A stretch of 64,000 nt of DNA from Oscillospiraceae bacterium (GCA_910574935.1 CAJTCU010000015.1:1-64000), one strand, 5' to 3'; shown: positions 1 through 9,637, counted from the stretch's first letter. Notes: a model not told the origin generated them from the sequence alone. Numbers and translations: made by a program.

Positions 1-3000
1 CACCAGACCAGCCTTCATGGCCGCGATTACCTCGGCGCGCACGCTCTCGGACAGCTTATCCAGGTCAGCATACTTGCTGGCGTCGAAGTCCGGCGTCGGG
101 CTCGGGCTCGGCTCCTCGCTGGGCGTCGGGCTCGGCGTGGGCTCGGTGGCCTCGCCAATCACCAGGTTGTAAACCTTGCTGGTGTCATCTTCCGCGGTTA
201 CCTTAATAGTAGCGCCCTCGGTCAGGTTCCAGCGCTTGGTCAGGTAGTTGTTGGCGTCGTAGGTCTCGGTGCCGTCAACGGTAGTGATCTCTACAGCAGC
301 CAAAGCGGAAGCAGTGGTAATCTCCATCAGGATGGAAGCCTGGTCCTCGTCGGTCAGCTTCACGTTATAGGTCTTGCCATCCTCGGCCAGCTCGGCAAAG
401 GTCTCGCCCACCTTCAGGGTCTTGATGTCGGCGATGCCCTCGGAGGCCTTGATGTTGACGCGCAGCTTGTAGGTGTTGATGTTCTTCTTGTCCTGGTCGT
501 AGATACGCAGCTCGGTGTCCTTGCTGGTGATCACGCCGTGGGCATAGTTGCGGTACTCGTCCTTGTTGCCCTGAATACCGGTAATCTGCAGCTCATCGCC
601 GGTGTCGGGGTCAAAGGTGTACAGCATACCGTTACGTACAAAGAACTGGGTGGCAGGCTTGTCGGTGCGGCTGGAAGAAACCCACTCGAACACGTTCTGG
701 CGCTTGCCCTCGTACTCGGAAACGTTAACGGAGGTAGAGCGGTCCACCTTCATGGGAACTTCGGTGGTGTCGTGCATTACGTCAATAAGAGTCGCGTTCT
801 TGTCGATGTTAAAGTTAAAGGTAAAGTCGTGGCTGTCGTCCTCACGGTAGGCGCCCCAGTTCCAGCTGTAGGGGATGGAAACGTCAATGATCTTCTGAGA
901 CCAGTTCACATTCACATCTACCTGGCCGGGCTTGTCGGAATTGAAGCTGCTAAGGGAGGTGTTCTTGCTTACAGGGGCGCGCTTGGCCACCACGTAGTAG
1001 ATCATGGTGGGCATGGTGTCCTTGGCTTCAACGGTTGTATTACCGTCCGCAGCAGTACCATTTGTACCAGGAACTACAGTGTTGAAGTCGGTCGCGCCGC
1101 TTACACCGGTGGTAGCATAGCCAGCAGCCTTGCCCTCGTCGGACTTGCTGTACAGGTACAGCACGTTGGCCTTGCTCATCACGTCGCGGTTAATTACAGT
1201 ACCATTCCAGGCCTTGGCAATCTCGTCCTCGGTAAAGACAAAGGACATGGTGCTCTGCTTATCCTGAATGTTCTTGTTCAGGGAGAGCGCATTGGCATCG
1301 ACCTTGTATCCGGTAGCAACAGTACCCTGATAACGCACCAGAGTAGAGTCCTTGGAAGCTGTAACGCCGGAGAAGTACACCTTCTGGCCGTCGTTCAGCA
1401 GGGGATTACTATTGGTGGGAATATCCTGGGGCTTGGTCTGGGCCTTGTAGTTGTAAGGTACGGTGACTTCCAGAACCTTAGCACCTGCAACGCCGGGAAT
1501 GTCCTTAATTTCGATGGGGAAGTTGTTCTCGTCGTCCTTGATAGCGCCCACATACGCGGCGGCATCGTTCAGACGGGCAGCGGTAGCCTCGTTGGACTCG
1601 TCCTTCTCGGCAGGAGTCGGAGTGCCAGCAGGAGCAGCAGCATTCAGCGCTACCTCGAACTTCCGCTGGTCCTGTAGATTCTCACGCTGGTCTTTGTCAG
1701 CAGGCTCATAAGGAGCAGTGGTCACGACAGGAGCGGTAGTGTTAGCAGGCGTAGAACCGCCAAAGTATGAAACCGCACGGCCGGCAATCATAGAAATGGT
1801 ATTGCCGCCATAAACCAGGTCATTGTCCAGGGCAGTGGTGGCGGAGCCCACGGTGATTTCAGCCTTGGTGTTCACACCGTCAGAAACATCGTCGTTCACG
1901 CTGTCCTGGGGACGCAGCTCAATGGTGTAGTCCCGGAAGTCCTGGTTGTTCTCGCTGTTGGTCACGCGCAGCACCAGGTAGTCGCTCATCTTGCCGTGGC
2001 CAGTTTCCTTGCCGCTCTTGTCAACGGTGTAGTTGGGCGTCCAGATCTTCTTCACAGTAGTGATGTGGTTCTCGATCTCCTCGTACTCAAAGGAATCCTT
2101 ACGGCCGTTTCCGTTGGCGTCTCCGTTCATGCCGAAGGCATTCGTGGTCACGCCAAAGCCCTTGCCGCCGGGGGTGGCATAGGTGCCGTTCCCGATCTCG
2201 GCATACACGCGCAGGCCCTCCAGCCAAGCACCCAGATCTACGTTGTCATAGGTGTAGCCAATGGAACAGCTATAGGTCAGGCCAGTGGGTGTAGCGGTAG
2301 TGTAGTCGGCAACATTAGCCTTCAAAGTGGCCGTTGCAGAACCACCTTTCCAATTCTCACCAATACCACCACTCACAAAGTATGTCCATGCTCCACCGGT
2401 GGTACCGGTCACAGCAGGCGAGGCAGGAATGGACACATGTGCGCCCGGGCCCGTATAATTCTTTACCTTGCCATTACCGGTAACCTTCACGGTGCCCAGG
2501 GTCTTGGCGCTAACATCCAGCGTCTTAACGGGAAGGTTAGCGGCATCGTTAGTAGAATTGGTGAAGTCCACATAGCCAATTTCTTCCCCAGAGTCAAGAT
2601 TACCATCGTTGTTCTTGTCAACAAAAAGTTGAAGCTTACTGTTGGTATAAATGGCTTCGATTTCAATTTCAGCAGCCGTTGCACCACGTACATCAGCCAC
2701 TGCCTTAATGAAATCCTGCTCAGAAGTTAGGCCACTAAAGTCAATGGTCCACTTTGCATCATTATTCTCACTGCCGTCAGTCAAGAAAACTCTATTAGCG
2801 TTAGAGGGCGAAACACCTAAGTGCATGTTTCTGCCTTCACCGCGAATGCGAGAGGCCACAGGAACCTTGGTACCCAGGTTAGCGGGCAAAGTTACCACAA
2901 AGTGGTCGCCACGGTAACTGGTCTGAACACCCTCATACCAAGCGTCGTTCTTCGCGTCATACAGCCGGAAGCCGGTCATCTCGGGCACATAGTGGGCCGC

Positions 3001-4659
3001 TTTTTTGATGTTTACAGTGATAATCGCGGTTTTGCCGCCAGAAGAAATCTGAAGATTAAACTTGTGGCCAGCAATGTTCACGTTATCAATCTCCCGTTTC
3101 TCCAAACGGCCAACGTCATTGGTAGCGGTGGGGATGACTTGCCAGTAGGGGCCATGCACCACGGTGCTCTGCTCGGGAATGCTTACGGTGGCGCCAGCGG
3201 TGGTCAGGGCGCTAATGCGTTTGCCCTGGTAGGTGTCCCAGCCAGAGGTAATGTAGTCGTCGTTGCTCACATAGATGTCGATCTTATCGCCATCTTCCCA
3301 GCCATCGCGGTTCACTTTGGCCTGGTAGCCTTCCAGCTGCAGCTCATACAGCTTGGGGTCGTCCCCAGTGCTGCCAGAGCCACCGCCCGCTTTGGCGGAC
3401 AGAACCACCTTCACATTGGCATACACGTCCTCACGGTCAGGAGAGCCGCCAGTGGTACGGTTGTTCAGGGTGCTGTCGTCCTCGTCCCAGTTGGCCTTGG
3501 TAATTACGGTCAGCCAGGCAGTGTAGACGTTACCGACCTTAACAAAACGGATGGTATTGTTGTGGCTTACGATGGGTTCATCCTCGCCACTGGTATTAGC
3601 CGCCCAGGCAACGTTGGACAGGTCTGCCGGGGGAGCTGTGGGTTGGGGATCTTCCACGCGCACCAGACCAGTGCTGGTCTTGAAGTTGGCATAGAAGTGG
3701 CTGGTAGTGGTGTGATGAGTAGCATCGTTCACCCAAGTGTTGTTTCCAACCGGAATGTAGATCACCGCGTCGCCATTAGCGTCCATGCTAATGCCCTGGG
3801 CAGTTCCTACACTGCCGCCGATATGCGGATCCTTAGTCTCTTCACGGTCTACAATCTCGATGTCAGTTAGCACCTGCTCGTAGCTAAAGGTCACGTTAAA
3901 GGTCTTGGTCTTGCCATCGCGGGCAGTAACCTTTACAGTAGCCTTTGTCTGGTCAGTAGTAGGCGCAAGGTACTCTACCGTGGCGCTGGGAGACTCGGGC
4001 ACAAAGATGCGCCGGGCCTGCTCGTCGTCCATGTTCTGGCCCAGGCCCACCTTGCCAGCGGTCAGGCCCAGAGGCAGCACGATAGAGATGGTTTCCGCAG
4101 CGTTGTCATGTTCGCCGGAGATGGCGGAGACAGTGGTCTCATTAGCGCCCTCTTTCCAGCTCTGGTTCACGCGCACGGTGCGCAGGTCGGCAGAGTCAAA
4201 GGCCACGGTACGGTCCTCGGTTACCACCAAGGTGTACTCGCCTTTCAGCTCATGCTTGCCGTCGGTGTCGTCGTACATCTTCACTGGAAGGCTGTACGTC
4301 CCGTCCTCATTCTTTTCGGCCTGTTTGGTCAGGTCCAGGTAGTACGTGGGCAGTTTCAGCTCCACCTTCTGCTGGGTCTCGGGGTTCACGGTCTTGGTGA
4401 CCACGTAAACCTCCCAACCGGCACGGTCGCCGGTCAGAGCGCCACGGGTGATGTCCACGGACGCGGTATCCTCGACCTTTACGCTGAGCGTCTTTGTCTC
4501 GGCGTCATAGTCGGCATACTGCGAGTTCACCGTGATCACCGGAGGATCTACCGGTGCGGGAGCATCCTCCGCCGCAGCACTGAGCGGAATCATTGCGACG
4601 ACCATCATGATGGCCAGAAGCATCGCAAGTGATTTCTTCAGAAACTTGCTTTTGTTCAT
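1..4659 (-). CDS. giant secreted surface protein, 3' end outside window
   Basis: Open for 1553 codons from ATG at 4659 (GAGG upstream) to the left edge with no stop, so the C-terminus is missing. It begins with a clear signal peptide (MNKSKFLKKSLAMLLAIMM, then AMIPLSAAA). The rest is a chain of beta-rich segments that recur with endings such as TVKVTARDGKTKTFNVTF and IKVTAEDDTSKVYNLVI, which resemble cadherin-like/Ig-like sandwich domains. Two Ca-binding EF-hand-like loops are visible: DKNNDGNLDSGEE near residue 680 and DANGNGRKDSFEYEE near 845. A Pro/Thr/Ser linker (PTPSPTPSEEPSPSPTP, near 1500) precedes a segment ending in VIAAMKAGLV, which looks like the first half of an SLH domain. I infer a cell-wall-anchored adhesin or S-layer-like protein. 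It is divergent from a sigma factor operon. The exact function is not recognised. Confidence 0.85.
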   Translation of the reverse strand, partial: MNKSKFLKKSLAMLLAIMMVVAMIPLSAAAEDAPAPVDPPVITVNSQYADYDAETKTLSVKVEDTASVDITRGALTGDRAGWEVYVVTKTVNPETQQKVELKLPTYYLDLTKQAEKNEDGTYSLPVKMYDDTDGKHELKGEYTLVVTEDRTVAFDSADLRTVRVNQSWKEGANETTVSAISGEHDNAAETISIVLPLGLTAGKVGLGQNMDDEQARRIFVPESPSATVEYLAPTTDQTKATVKVTARDGKTKTFNVTFSYEQVLTDIEIVDREETKDPHIGGSVGTAQGISMDANGDAVIYIPVGNNTWVNDATHHTTTSHFYANFKTSTGLVRVEDPQPTAPPADLSNVAWAANTSGEDEPIVSHNNTIRFVKVGNVYTAWLTVITKANWDEDDSTLNNRTTGGSPDREDVYANVKVVLSAKAGGGSGSTGDDPKLYELQLEGYQAKVNRDGWEDGDKIDIYVSNDDYITSGWDTYQGKRISALTTAGATVSIPEQSTVVHGPYWQVIPTATNDVGRLEKREIDNVNIAGHKFNLQISSGGKTAIITVNIKKAAHYVPEMTGFRLYDAKNDAWYEGVQTSYRGDHFVVTLPANLGTKVPVASRIRGEGRNMHLGVSPSNANRVFLTDGSENNDAKWTIDFSGLTSEQDFIKAVADVRGATAAEIEIEAIYTNSKLQLFVDKNNDGNLDSGEEIGYVDFTNSTNDAANLPVKTLDVSAKTLGTVKVTGNGKVKNYTGPGAHVSIPASPAVTGTTGGAWTYFVSGGIGENWKGGSATATLKANVADYTTATPTGLTYSCSIGYTYDNVDLGAWLEGLRVYAEIGNGTYATPGGKGFGVTTNAFGMNGDANGNGRKDSFEYEEIENHITTVKKIWTPNYTVDKSGKETGHGKMSDYLVLRVTNSENNQDFRDYTIELRPQDSVNDDVSDGVNTKAEITVGSATTALDNDLVYGGNTISMIAGRAVSYFGGSTPANTTAPVVTTAPYEPADKDQRENLQDQRKFEVALNAAAPAGTPTPAEKDESNEATAARLNDAAAYVGAIKDDENNFPIEIKDIPGVAGAKVLEVTVPYNYKAQTKPQDIPTNSNPLLNDGQKVYFSGVTASKDSTLVRYQGTVATGYKVDANALSLNKNIQDKQSTMSFVFTEDEIAKAWNGTVINRDVMSKANVLYLYSKSDEGKAAGYATTGVSGATDFNTVVPGTNGTAADGNTTVEAKDTMPTMIYYVVAKRAPVSKNTSLSSFNSDKPGQVDVNVNWSQKIIDVSIPYSWNWGAYREDDSHDFTFNFNIDKNATLIDVMHDTTEVPMKVDRSTSVNVSEYEGKRQNVFEWVSSSRTDKPATQFFVRNGMLYTFDPDTGDELQITGIQGNKDEYRNYAHGVITSKDTELRIYDQDKKNINTYKLRVNIKASEGIADIKTLKVGETFAELAEDGKTYNVKLTDEDQASILMEITTASALAAVEITTVDGTETYDANNYLTKRWNLTEGATIKVTAEDDTSKVYNLVIGEATEPTPSPTPSEEPSPSPTPDFDASKYADLDKLSESVRAEVIAAMKAGLV

Positions 4660-4736
4660 GATTTCAACCCTCTTAAATTTTAGATTCTCAGCCGGCCTTT
4701 TTCGCCGCTGAGTGGAAGTTAACTATATATTGTAAT

Positions 4737-4764
4737 TTGCATAATAAGCCGTATCCGCTATAAT
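4737..4764 (+). promoter_or_regulatory. sigma-A-type promoter for the sigma factor operon
   Basis: TTGCAT and TATAAT separated by 16 bases, about 85 bases upstream of the sigma factor start, in the AT-rich gap between two divergent genes. Confidence 0.5.
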
Positions 4765-4849
4765 TAGAATAGAAATCTGAAATAAGCTGTAACCAACCGC
4801 CATTTTTTACGCTTATTAGTTTGAGGGCCCTCGAAATGGAGTGAAGAGC

Positions 4850-5410
4850 ATGGAAGATGAAAAAATAGTGGAGCTATTTATCAGCCGCGACGAGACCGCG
4901 CTCTCTTACACGGCGAACAAATACGGAGCGCAGCTGAGGGGCTTGGCAAATAGTCTGCTGGCGGACATGCCCGCCGCCGAGGAGTGCGAGAACGATACTT
5001 ATTTGCAGGCTTGGGGCTCCATCCCTCCCCACGAGCCCCGCCAGTACCTGTTCCCTTTTTTGGCAAAGATCACCCGGCACCTGGCACTGGACATGTGCCG
5101 CCGCCGCGACGCTAAAAAGCGCCGGGCTCCCCTAGTGGAGCTCACCAAGGAAATGGAACAGTGTATTCCTGCCCCTGGCGATACCCAGGGACAAGTGGAC
5201 AGTGTATTGCTTAGCCAGACAGTCAGCGCATGGTTGCGCACCCTGGAACCGGAAAAACGCTATATATTCCTGCGGCGGTACTGGTATTTAGATTCTATCG
5301 CCGAAATAGCCGGGCGCTGCGGGGTGGGAAAAAGCAAGGTGAAGGTCACCCTGTTCCGATGCCGGGACAGCCTGCGAGAATATTTAAAAAAGGAGGGATA
5401 CGACCTATGA
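4850..5410 (+). CDS. ECF-type RNA polymerase sigma factor
   Basis: 186 residues. Region 2 is seen as ECENDTYLQAW and the following AKITRHLALDMCRRRDAKKRR. Region 4 is a C-terminal helix-turn-helix (SIAEIAGRCGVGKSKVKVTLFRCRDSLREYL). This is the standard sigma-70 region 2/region 4 layout without regions 1 and 3, the normal size for an extracytoplasmic-function sigma factor. I chose ATG at 4850 because GGAG at 4838-4841 lies 8 bases upstream; a GTG at 4841 is the alternative. Its TGA overlaps the ATG of the next gene (ATGA), so the membrane protein downstream is very likely its co-translated partner or anti-sigma factor. The target promoters cannot be told from the sequence. Confidence 0.88.
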   Translation: MEDEKIVELFISRDETALSYTANKYGAQLRGLANSLLADMPAAEECENDTYLQAWGSIPPHEPRQYLFPFLAKITRHLALDMCRRRDAKKRRAPLVELTKEMEQCIPAPGDTQGQVDSVLLSQTVSAWLRTLEPEKRYIFLRRYWYLDSIAEIAGRCGVGKSKVKVTLFRCRDSLREYLKKEGYDL

Positions 5411-8400
5411 ACGGAAAGGAGATGCTGGAGATTATGGCAAATATCGATGTTGATCTGATACAGTCCGCAGCCGGAGAACCCCCTGAGAAAGAAACGAAAA
5501 GGAGCAAGGGCGCAAGGCTGCTGGGCCTGCTGCCCAAAGTTGAAAAAGGAAACCATAAGGAAGAGGACCAGGTAATGATCGAGCTGGTCTCCACCGGCCG
5601 CCCCTGGGGCCGCTGGCTGGCGGTCAGCCTGGGAGTGGTGGTGCTGTGTGGTATCCTAGTCGCTAGCCAGGTGATACAGTACATGGCCCGCAGCGGCAAC
5701 CGGGTAACCCCGTCGGCCAGCAGTGGCTCTTATACCACAGAGCACATTCCCGCCGAAACCTACTTTCAACACAACATGGACGATGGAGACTGGGAGTTTC
5801 TCCATCATATGATGGCGGATGTTACAGAAAAGGATGTTCTGGTAGAGGCACTCTTTGGCGGCCAGCGGCTTCTGCTGGAAAGCCAGCAGGTACTGCCCCT
5901 GCGGCCTAGGGACCAGTGGCTGACCATTGGCGCGGACTATGACGACGAATCCGGCGCGGTGAAGGCCCTAACCATCCGCTGGCAGCGCACCGCCCTAGGA
6001 GATGGAGTGGGCAGCTACTTCTCGGACGATATCATCCTGCGCACCGCACCTCAACCCTTTGAAGGCTACCAGGGGGAGAAGTACCTGGCCCAAATGGCCA
6101 ACAAGACTGTGGTAGAGCGGGACGGCGTAAAAATTACGGTAGTCGGGGGCGAAGGGAATGAGAAATGCCTGACCTACCAGCGCCAGGACGGCTGGTACCA
6201 GCTGTACGGAAGCCACAATATCTCCTGTGAAGAGCTCATTGAGGTGCTGGACTGGTTCTGGCTGCACCCGGTGGACTATGGGCGGTTTACCAAGGAGCAG
6301 GGCGATGAGTACACAGGTTGGATTGAAAACCGCGACTACGGGGAAATAACCGCCGAAATGGGGCCCAGCGTCGGTCAGCAGGAAGAGTTCGCTTTCACTG
6401 AGTTCTGTCCCGGTCCTGAAGAAGCGGTATGGTGCCCGCCGGAGCAGCTAGTCACAGAACATCGAAAAGGCCAAGAACCCGCCAGCATTGAGATAGAGTA
6501 CGCCCATGCCTATGAGAACCCCAAACCCATCGCGGGCTGGGCCGTGTACCGCCGGGACCTGGACGCCCGCCAGGGCATTGACCCCATTGACGCCATGTAC
6601 TCTATGGGCGACCTGGACGTGGACGTGACCCCGGAGGTGCTGGAGGACACACTGCGCAGGCACCACGCAATGGTAAATAATAAGCTGGTGTTCACCTGGA
6701 AGGGCCTGTACGTGGTGGCTACCCTGGACGACTGCGCCAACGCGGAGAACCTTTGGCCCTTCCTGGAGCAAATGCGGGAGACCAGGGGCCAGCTGGAAGT
6801 TGTGCGCCTGGACCAGTATGAGGACCCCGATATTTTTGAGGGCTATTACCCCCCGGGCAACACCCAGTACACAGACAAGATAGGTGAACCGGAACTGACG
6901 ATTCGTTCCGGCCAGGTGGTAGAGTTGAACTGCGAATACGACTGGATGGACCAGGGCAAGCTGGTGCAGAGCTGGTCTGTGCTGACGGATTTTACCAGCG
7001 ATGCCTACCAGGAGTGGTTTGCCAGGGAGTATGCGGGAGACCTAAATACTCTGACCAAAGAGGCCCTGGCCGAAAACTGGAATCAGGAGAAAGTGCCCAA
7101 CGACTATAACCTGATGTTCACTTGGGACGGCCATTATATCATGGCGCAGCTGGACCCGGAGGCCGGTGCCGATCAGATTTGGGACCTGCTGCAAAGCCTA
7201 AAGGCCGCCAAGTATCCCCAGGATGCGGCAAAGCCTGCGGACCCGGCGGAGCCAGCCAGCTCGGCGGTAGCCACCCCCGAGCCCAGCCAGGTGGAGGTGT
7301 ACAGCGACCTTTCCCAGTACCCGGAGGCCTTCCACAACGCCTACATCCAGGACGGCCCGGTGGAGATGGACGGGGTAACCATGAGCGGGAAGTTGTACGA
7401 CCTTACCCTGGAAGCGGCGGGAGGCCAGCCCCTGCGCCTAGAGACCCGCTACGAGCCCGGCGGGCTGATCGGCGGCATGACCCTTGTGGACCGGGCCCAC
7501 CCGGCCCTGGGCAGCCTAGAGGGCTGGGACGAAGCGTTGGCGGACTTTGCCAGCCGCTCCTCCGGCCCCCTAAAGGCCCTGACCCGGGAGGACACGGAGC
7601 GGATTGTCCAAGAGATGGAGAAGCAAGCCATACCGGTGGAACAGTTCCCTGGTCCAGGATACCGATTTGTCTACGAGTGGGACAGCTACTATGTGGAGAT
7701 GTCCTTCCCCGTCGTGCCCACAGCGGCGGAGTTTTATAAATTGGTCAACGAGATGCAAATCGCCTGGATCTGTGGGCAGACCGCGGAAATCGATGAACTA
7801 TGGGGCAATGCCCTGAACGCCCTGGGCTGGCAGGACAGCGAGGACAGCCCGGTCTATGGGATGCAAGCGAGCTATTATGCTATCCCCACGGAGGGCACGG
7901 CGGGGGACCTGCGCACCATGACCAAGGCCGGTGTGGAGGAATACCTTCAGAGAGCGGGCGGCGACAGCTTCTTCTTCACCTGGGACCACGCCGTGGTGGT
8001 GCAGTTCCGCTATCGGAGCGACGTGACGGCGGAGGACCTGTGGGAATTTTTCTCCCAGCTGAAAAAGACCGCCACAGAGGAGGAGCGCCAGGACATGTGG
8101 GCCAAGGCACTAGAGCTGAACGGCTACACCTGCGCCACCGCGCCCCTGGGCTGGGTAAGCAGCATCAACAGCTATGTGCCCGACCCGGACAATCCAGACC
8201 CAGATACCGGCCTGACCCAGAACAACCAGCTGCGGGCCCGGTTTGTGGGGGACGTGGCCACCGTCACCCGGGAGGAACTGGAGCGCTACCGGGAGAACTA
8301 CCCAGACCAGCTGCTGAGCTTCACTTGGCTGGGCGAGGGCTGCGTGTGCCGGCAGGCAGAGGGCGCGGACCTGGACAGCATCTGGAGCTTCCTCTTGACC

Positions 8401-8820
8401 CTGCGGGCTCTTTCCGCCGGTGAACCAGCAGTGGAGGTGGACAACAGCGTATATGCGGCATTTCCAGACCTGCACGGGGTCCCGGCCCAGTGGGCCCAAG
8501 CCGTGAAGGAGACGGCGGCGGAGTGGATGGCCCAGAGGTACGGGGTACAGGGAATTGGTTTTGAAGATTGGCGCTGCGAGGAGCTGAGCATCCAGGAGGC
8601 GTCGAAGAATAGGGACGAGTTGATATTCAACGCCAAGTTCCTCTTTAAGATTGAGGAAGGAAAGAGTTATGAAGGCTGGTGGGATGACATTCATGGCGGA
8701 TTGGATGACGTTCTTGAGCAAGAAGGGTGGAGACAGACATATGTGCAGGGCATTCAGATTAAGAAAGTAAATGGCCGCTGGCGGCGGGTAGATGGAGATT
8801 CCCAGCCGTATGGGGACTAA
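5407..8820 (+). CDS. single-pass membrane protein with repeated extracellular module, likely anti-sigma sensor
   Basis: 1137 residues. ATG at 5407 overlaps the sigma factor stop. A cytoplasmic part of about 73 residues (MNGKEMLEIMANIDVDLIQ...) resembles the N-terminus of Firmicutes anti-sigma proteins. A single membrane helix follows at about residues 74-92 (LAVSLGVVVLCGILVASQV), then roughly 1040 residues outside. That outer part contains a degenerate module repeated at least five times: an (L/V/M)T-x-E-like start, then FTW-x-G-x-YV, then an AE-x-LW-x-FL-x-x-LR-like helix. The FTW/YEW anchors are at about residues 429, 571, 756, 857 and 972, with a weaker copy near 257. Being coupled to an ECF sigma factor, I infer a regulator that senses something at the wall. 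No enzymatic motif is visible. Confidence 0.75.
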   Translation: MNGKEMLEIMANIDVDLIQSAAGEPPEKETKRSKGARLLGLLPKVEKGNHKEEDQVMIELVSTGRPWGRWLAVSLGVVVLCGILVASQVIQYMARSGNRVTPSASSGSYTTEHIPAETYFQHNMDDGDWEFLHHMMADVTEKDVLVEALFGGQRLLLESQQVLPLRPRDQWLTIGADYDDESGAVKALTIRWQRTALGDGVGSYFSDDIILRTAPQPFEGYQGEKYLAQMANKTVVERDGVKITVVGGEGNEKCLTYQRQDGWYQLYGSHNISCEELIEVLDWFWLHPVDYGRFTKEQGDEYTGWIENRDYGEITAEMGPSVGQQEEFAFTEFCPGPEEAVWCPPEQLVTEHRKGQEPASIEIEYAHAYENPKPIAGWAVYRRDLDARQGIDPIDAMYSMGDLDVDVTPEVLEDTLRRHHAMVNNKLVFTWKGLYVVATLDDCANAENLWPFLEQMRETRGQLEVVRLDQYEDPDIFEGYYPPGNTQYTDKIGEPELTIRSGQVVELNCEYDWMDQGKLVQSWSVLTDFTSDAYQEWFAREYAGDLNTLTKEALAENWNQEKVPNDYNLMFTWDGHYIMAQLDPEAGADQIWDLLQSLKAAKYPQDAAKPADPAEPASSAVATPEPSQVEVYSDLSQYPEAFHNAYIQDGPVEMDGVTMSGKLYDLTLEAAGGQPLRLETRYEPGGLIGGMTLVDRAHPALGSLEGWDEALADFASRSSGPLKALTREDTERIVQEMEKQAIPVEQFPGPGYRFVYEWDSYYVEMSFPVVPTAAEFYKLVNEMQIAWICGQTAEIDELWGNALNALGWQDSEDSPVYGMQASYYAIPTEGTAGDLRTMTKAGVEEYLQRAGGDSFFFTWDHAVVVQFRYRSDVTAEDLWEFFSQLKKTATEEERQDMWAKALELNGYTCATAPLGWVSSINSYVPDPDNPDPDTGLTQNNQLRARFVGDVATVTREELERYRENYPDQLLSFTWLGEGCVCRQAEGADLDSIWSFLLTLRALSAGEPAVEVDNSVYAAFPDLHGVPAQWAQAVKETAAEWMAQRYGVQGIGFEDWRCEELSIQEASKNRDELIFNAKFLFKIEEGKSYEGWWDDIHGGLDDVLEQEGWRQTYVQGIQIKKVNGRWRRVDGDSQPYGD

Positions 8821-8859
8821 GGCCAGGCCATCACGCCCATAGAAGCATAAGATAAAGCG

Positions 8860-8895
8860 AAAAGCCGCGCGGCCCATGAGAGCCACGCGGCTTTT
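8860..8895 (+). terminator. rho-independent terminator of the sigma/sensor operon
   Basis: Hairpin with AAAAGCCGCG on one side and CGCGGCTTTT on the other, 40 bases after the sensor stop. Confidence 0.8.
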
Positions 8896-8899
8896 CCTA

Positions 8900-9115
8900 T
8901 AATTTTCATGGTTAGACAAATAGAACGCGGCCCAGGGGCGGGGAAGATTGCCGGTTACCTGGCGAAGCCAAGTCCGTTCTGCCCTGACCGAGTCGATAGA
9001 CGAGACTTAAAGCTCCAAGGCCCTTGTCCAAAGGATTAGACATCTCAGCGTCCGCCTTATGAACTTTGGAGCGCACCATGTTTTCCTCCATGGGGTATGG
9101 AGAAAGTAGGACCGG
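8900..9115. other. intergenic, no gene seen
   Basis: No convincing coding sequence on either strand. A 55-codon minus-strand frame starting MVRSKVHKADAEMSNPLDKG is open but unrecognised. CGCGGCCCAGGGGCGGGGAA here resembles a stretch inside the terminator at 10504-10549. Confidence 0.4.
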
Positions 9116-9480
9116 TCATTTCAGTCTATACTTCTCCTTGATGGACTCGTCACAGAGCACCCGGCCCCGGACCTTGCATAAACAGCTGGTCCGGCGCTAC
9201 CTCCTGCTGATGCAAAGCACACCGTAACCGCTGATGGTGACCACTTGGCCCCGGCCGAGGAGGCCAGCCCCGTCCTGGGGCATAAGGACCAGGACGCCCA
9301 AGAACCACTGGCCCCGTGGGTACAGCGGGCAATGTTTGGTTCATTGCATTGCAAGGTCTCCCGCAGGGCCTGGTTGATAAAGTCACTGCGGTTAGAGTAG
9401 TAGCCATTGTTTACCAGCATATCGATAGCGGCCAGGGTGGAGGAGTTGATGTGGACCGATACTTTTTCGGTCAGGCTGAG
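9116..9480 (-). pseudogene. decayed CopG/ribbon-helix-helix regulator
   Basis: Pieces of one small DNA-binding protein lie in successive minus-strand frames. The N-terminal ribbon-helix-helix is seen as KVSVHINSS...IDMLVNNGYYSNRSDFINQALRETL. After a frame change comes WFLGVLVLMPQDGAGLLGRG with VVTISGYGVLCI. The remainder is VAPDQLFMQ, then in another frame KVRGRVLCDESIKEKYRLK and a stop at 9116. This matches the usual order of small clostridial CopG-family regulators, so at least two or three frameshifts have accumulated. No start codon remains in the first frame, where TAA lies just upstream. Sequencing error cannot explain all of these lesions easily. Confidence 0.65.
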
Positions 9481-9637
9481 GCTGGCGTTGTTTTACAAAT
9501 CTGTTTTTCCTTAAGAATCTCACTTGAAAGCGCTTGGAGAAGCTCTGTGGCCCGGCCCTGTCCCAAAATGTAGCGTTTAAGGATGAGACTCTAAAATGTC
9601 CTCATAAGCTCTTCACGTCCCCCGTGGTTCCAGTCTC

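Noticed and set aside
538-4632. Several long plus-strand frames of 145-379 codons rich in Val, Gly and Leu
   Set aside because: They lie opposite one uninterrupted minus-strand frame with a signal peptide, surface-protein repeats and a linker. They lack ribosome binding sites and recognisable domains, so they are antisense shadows.
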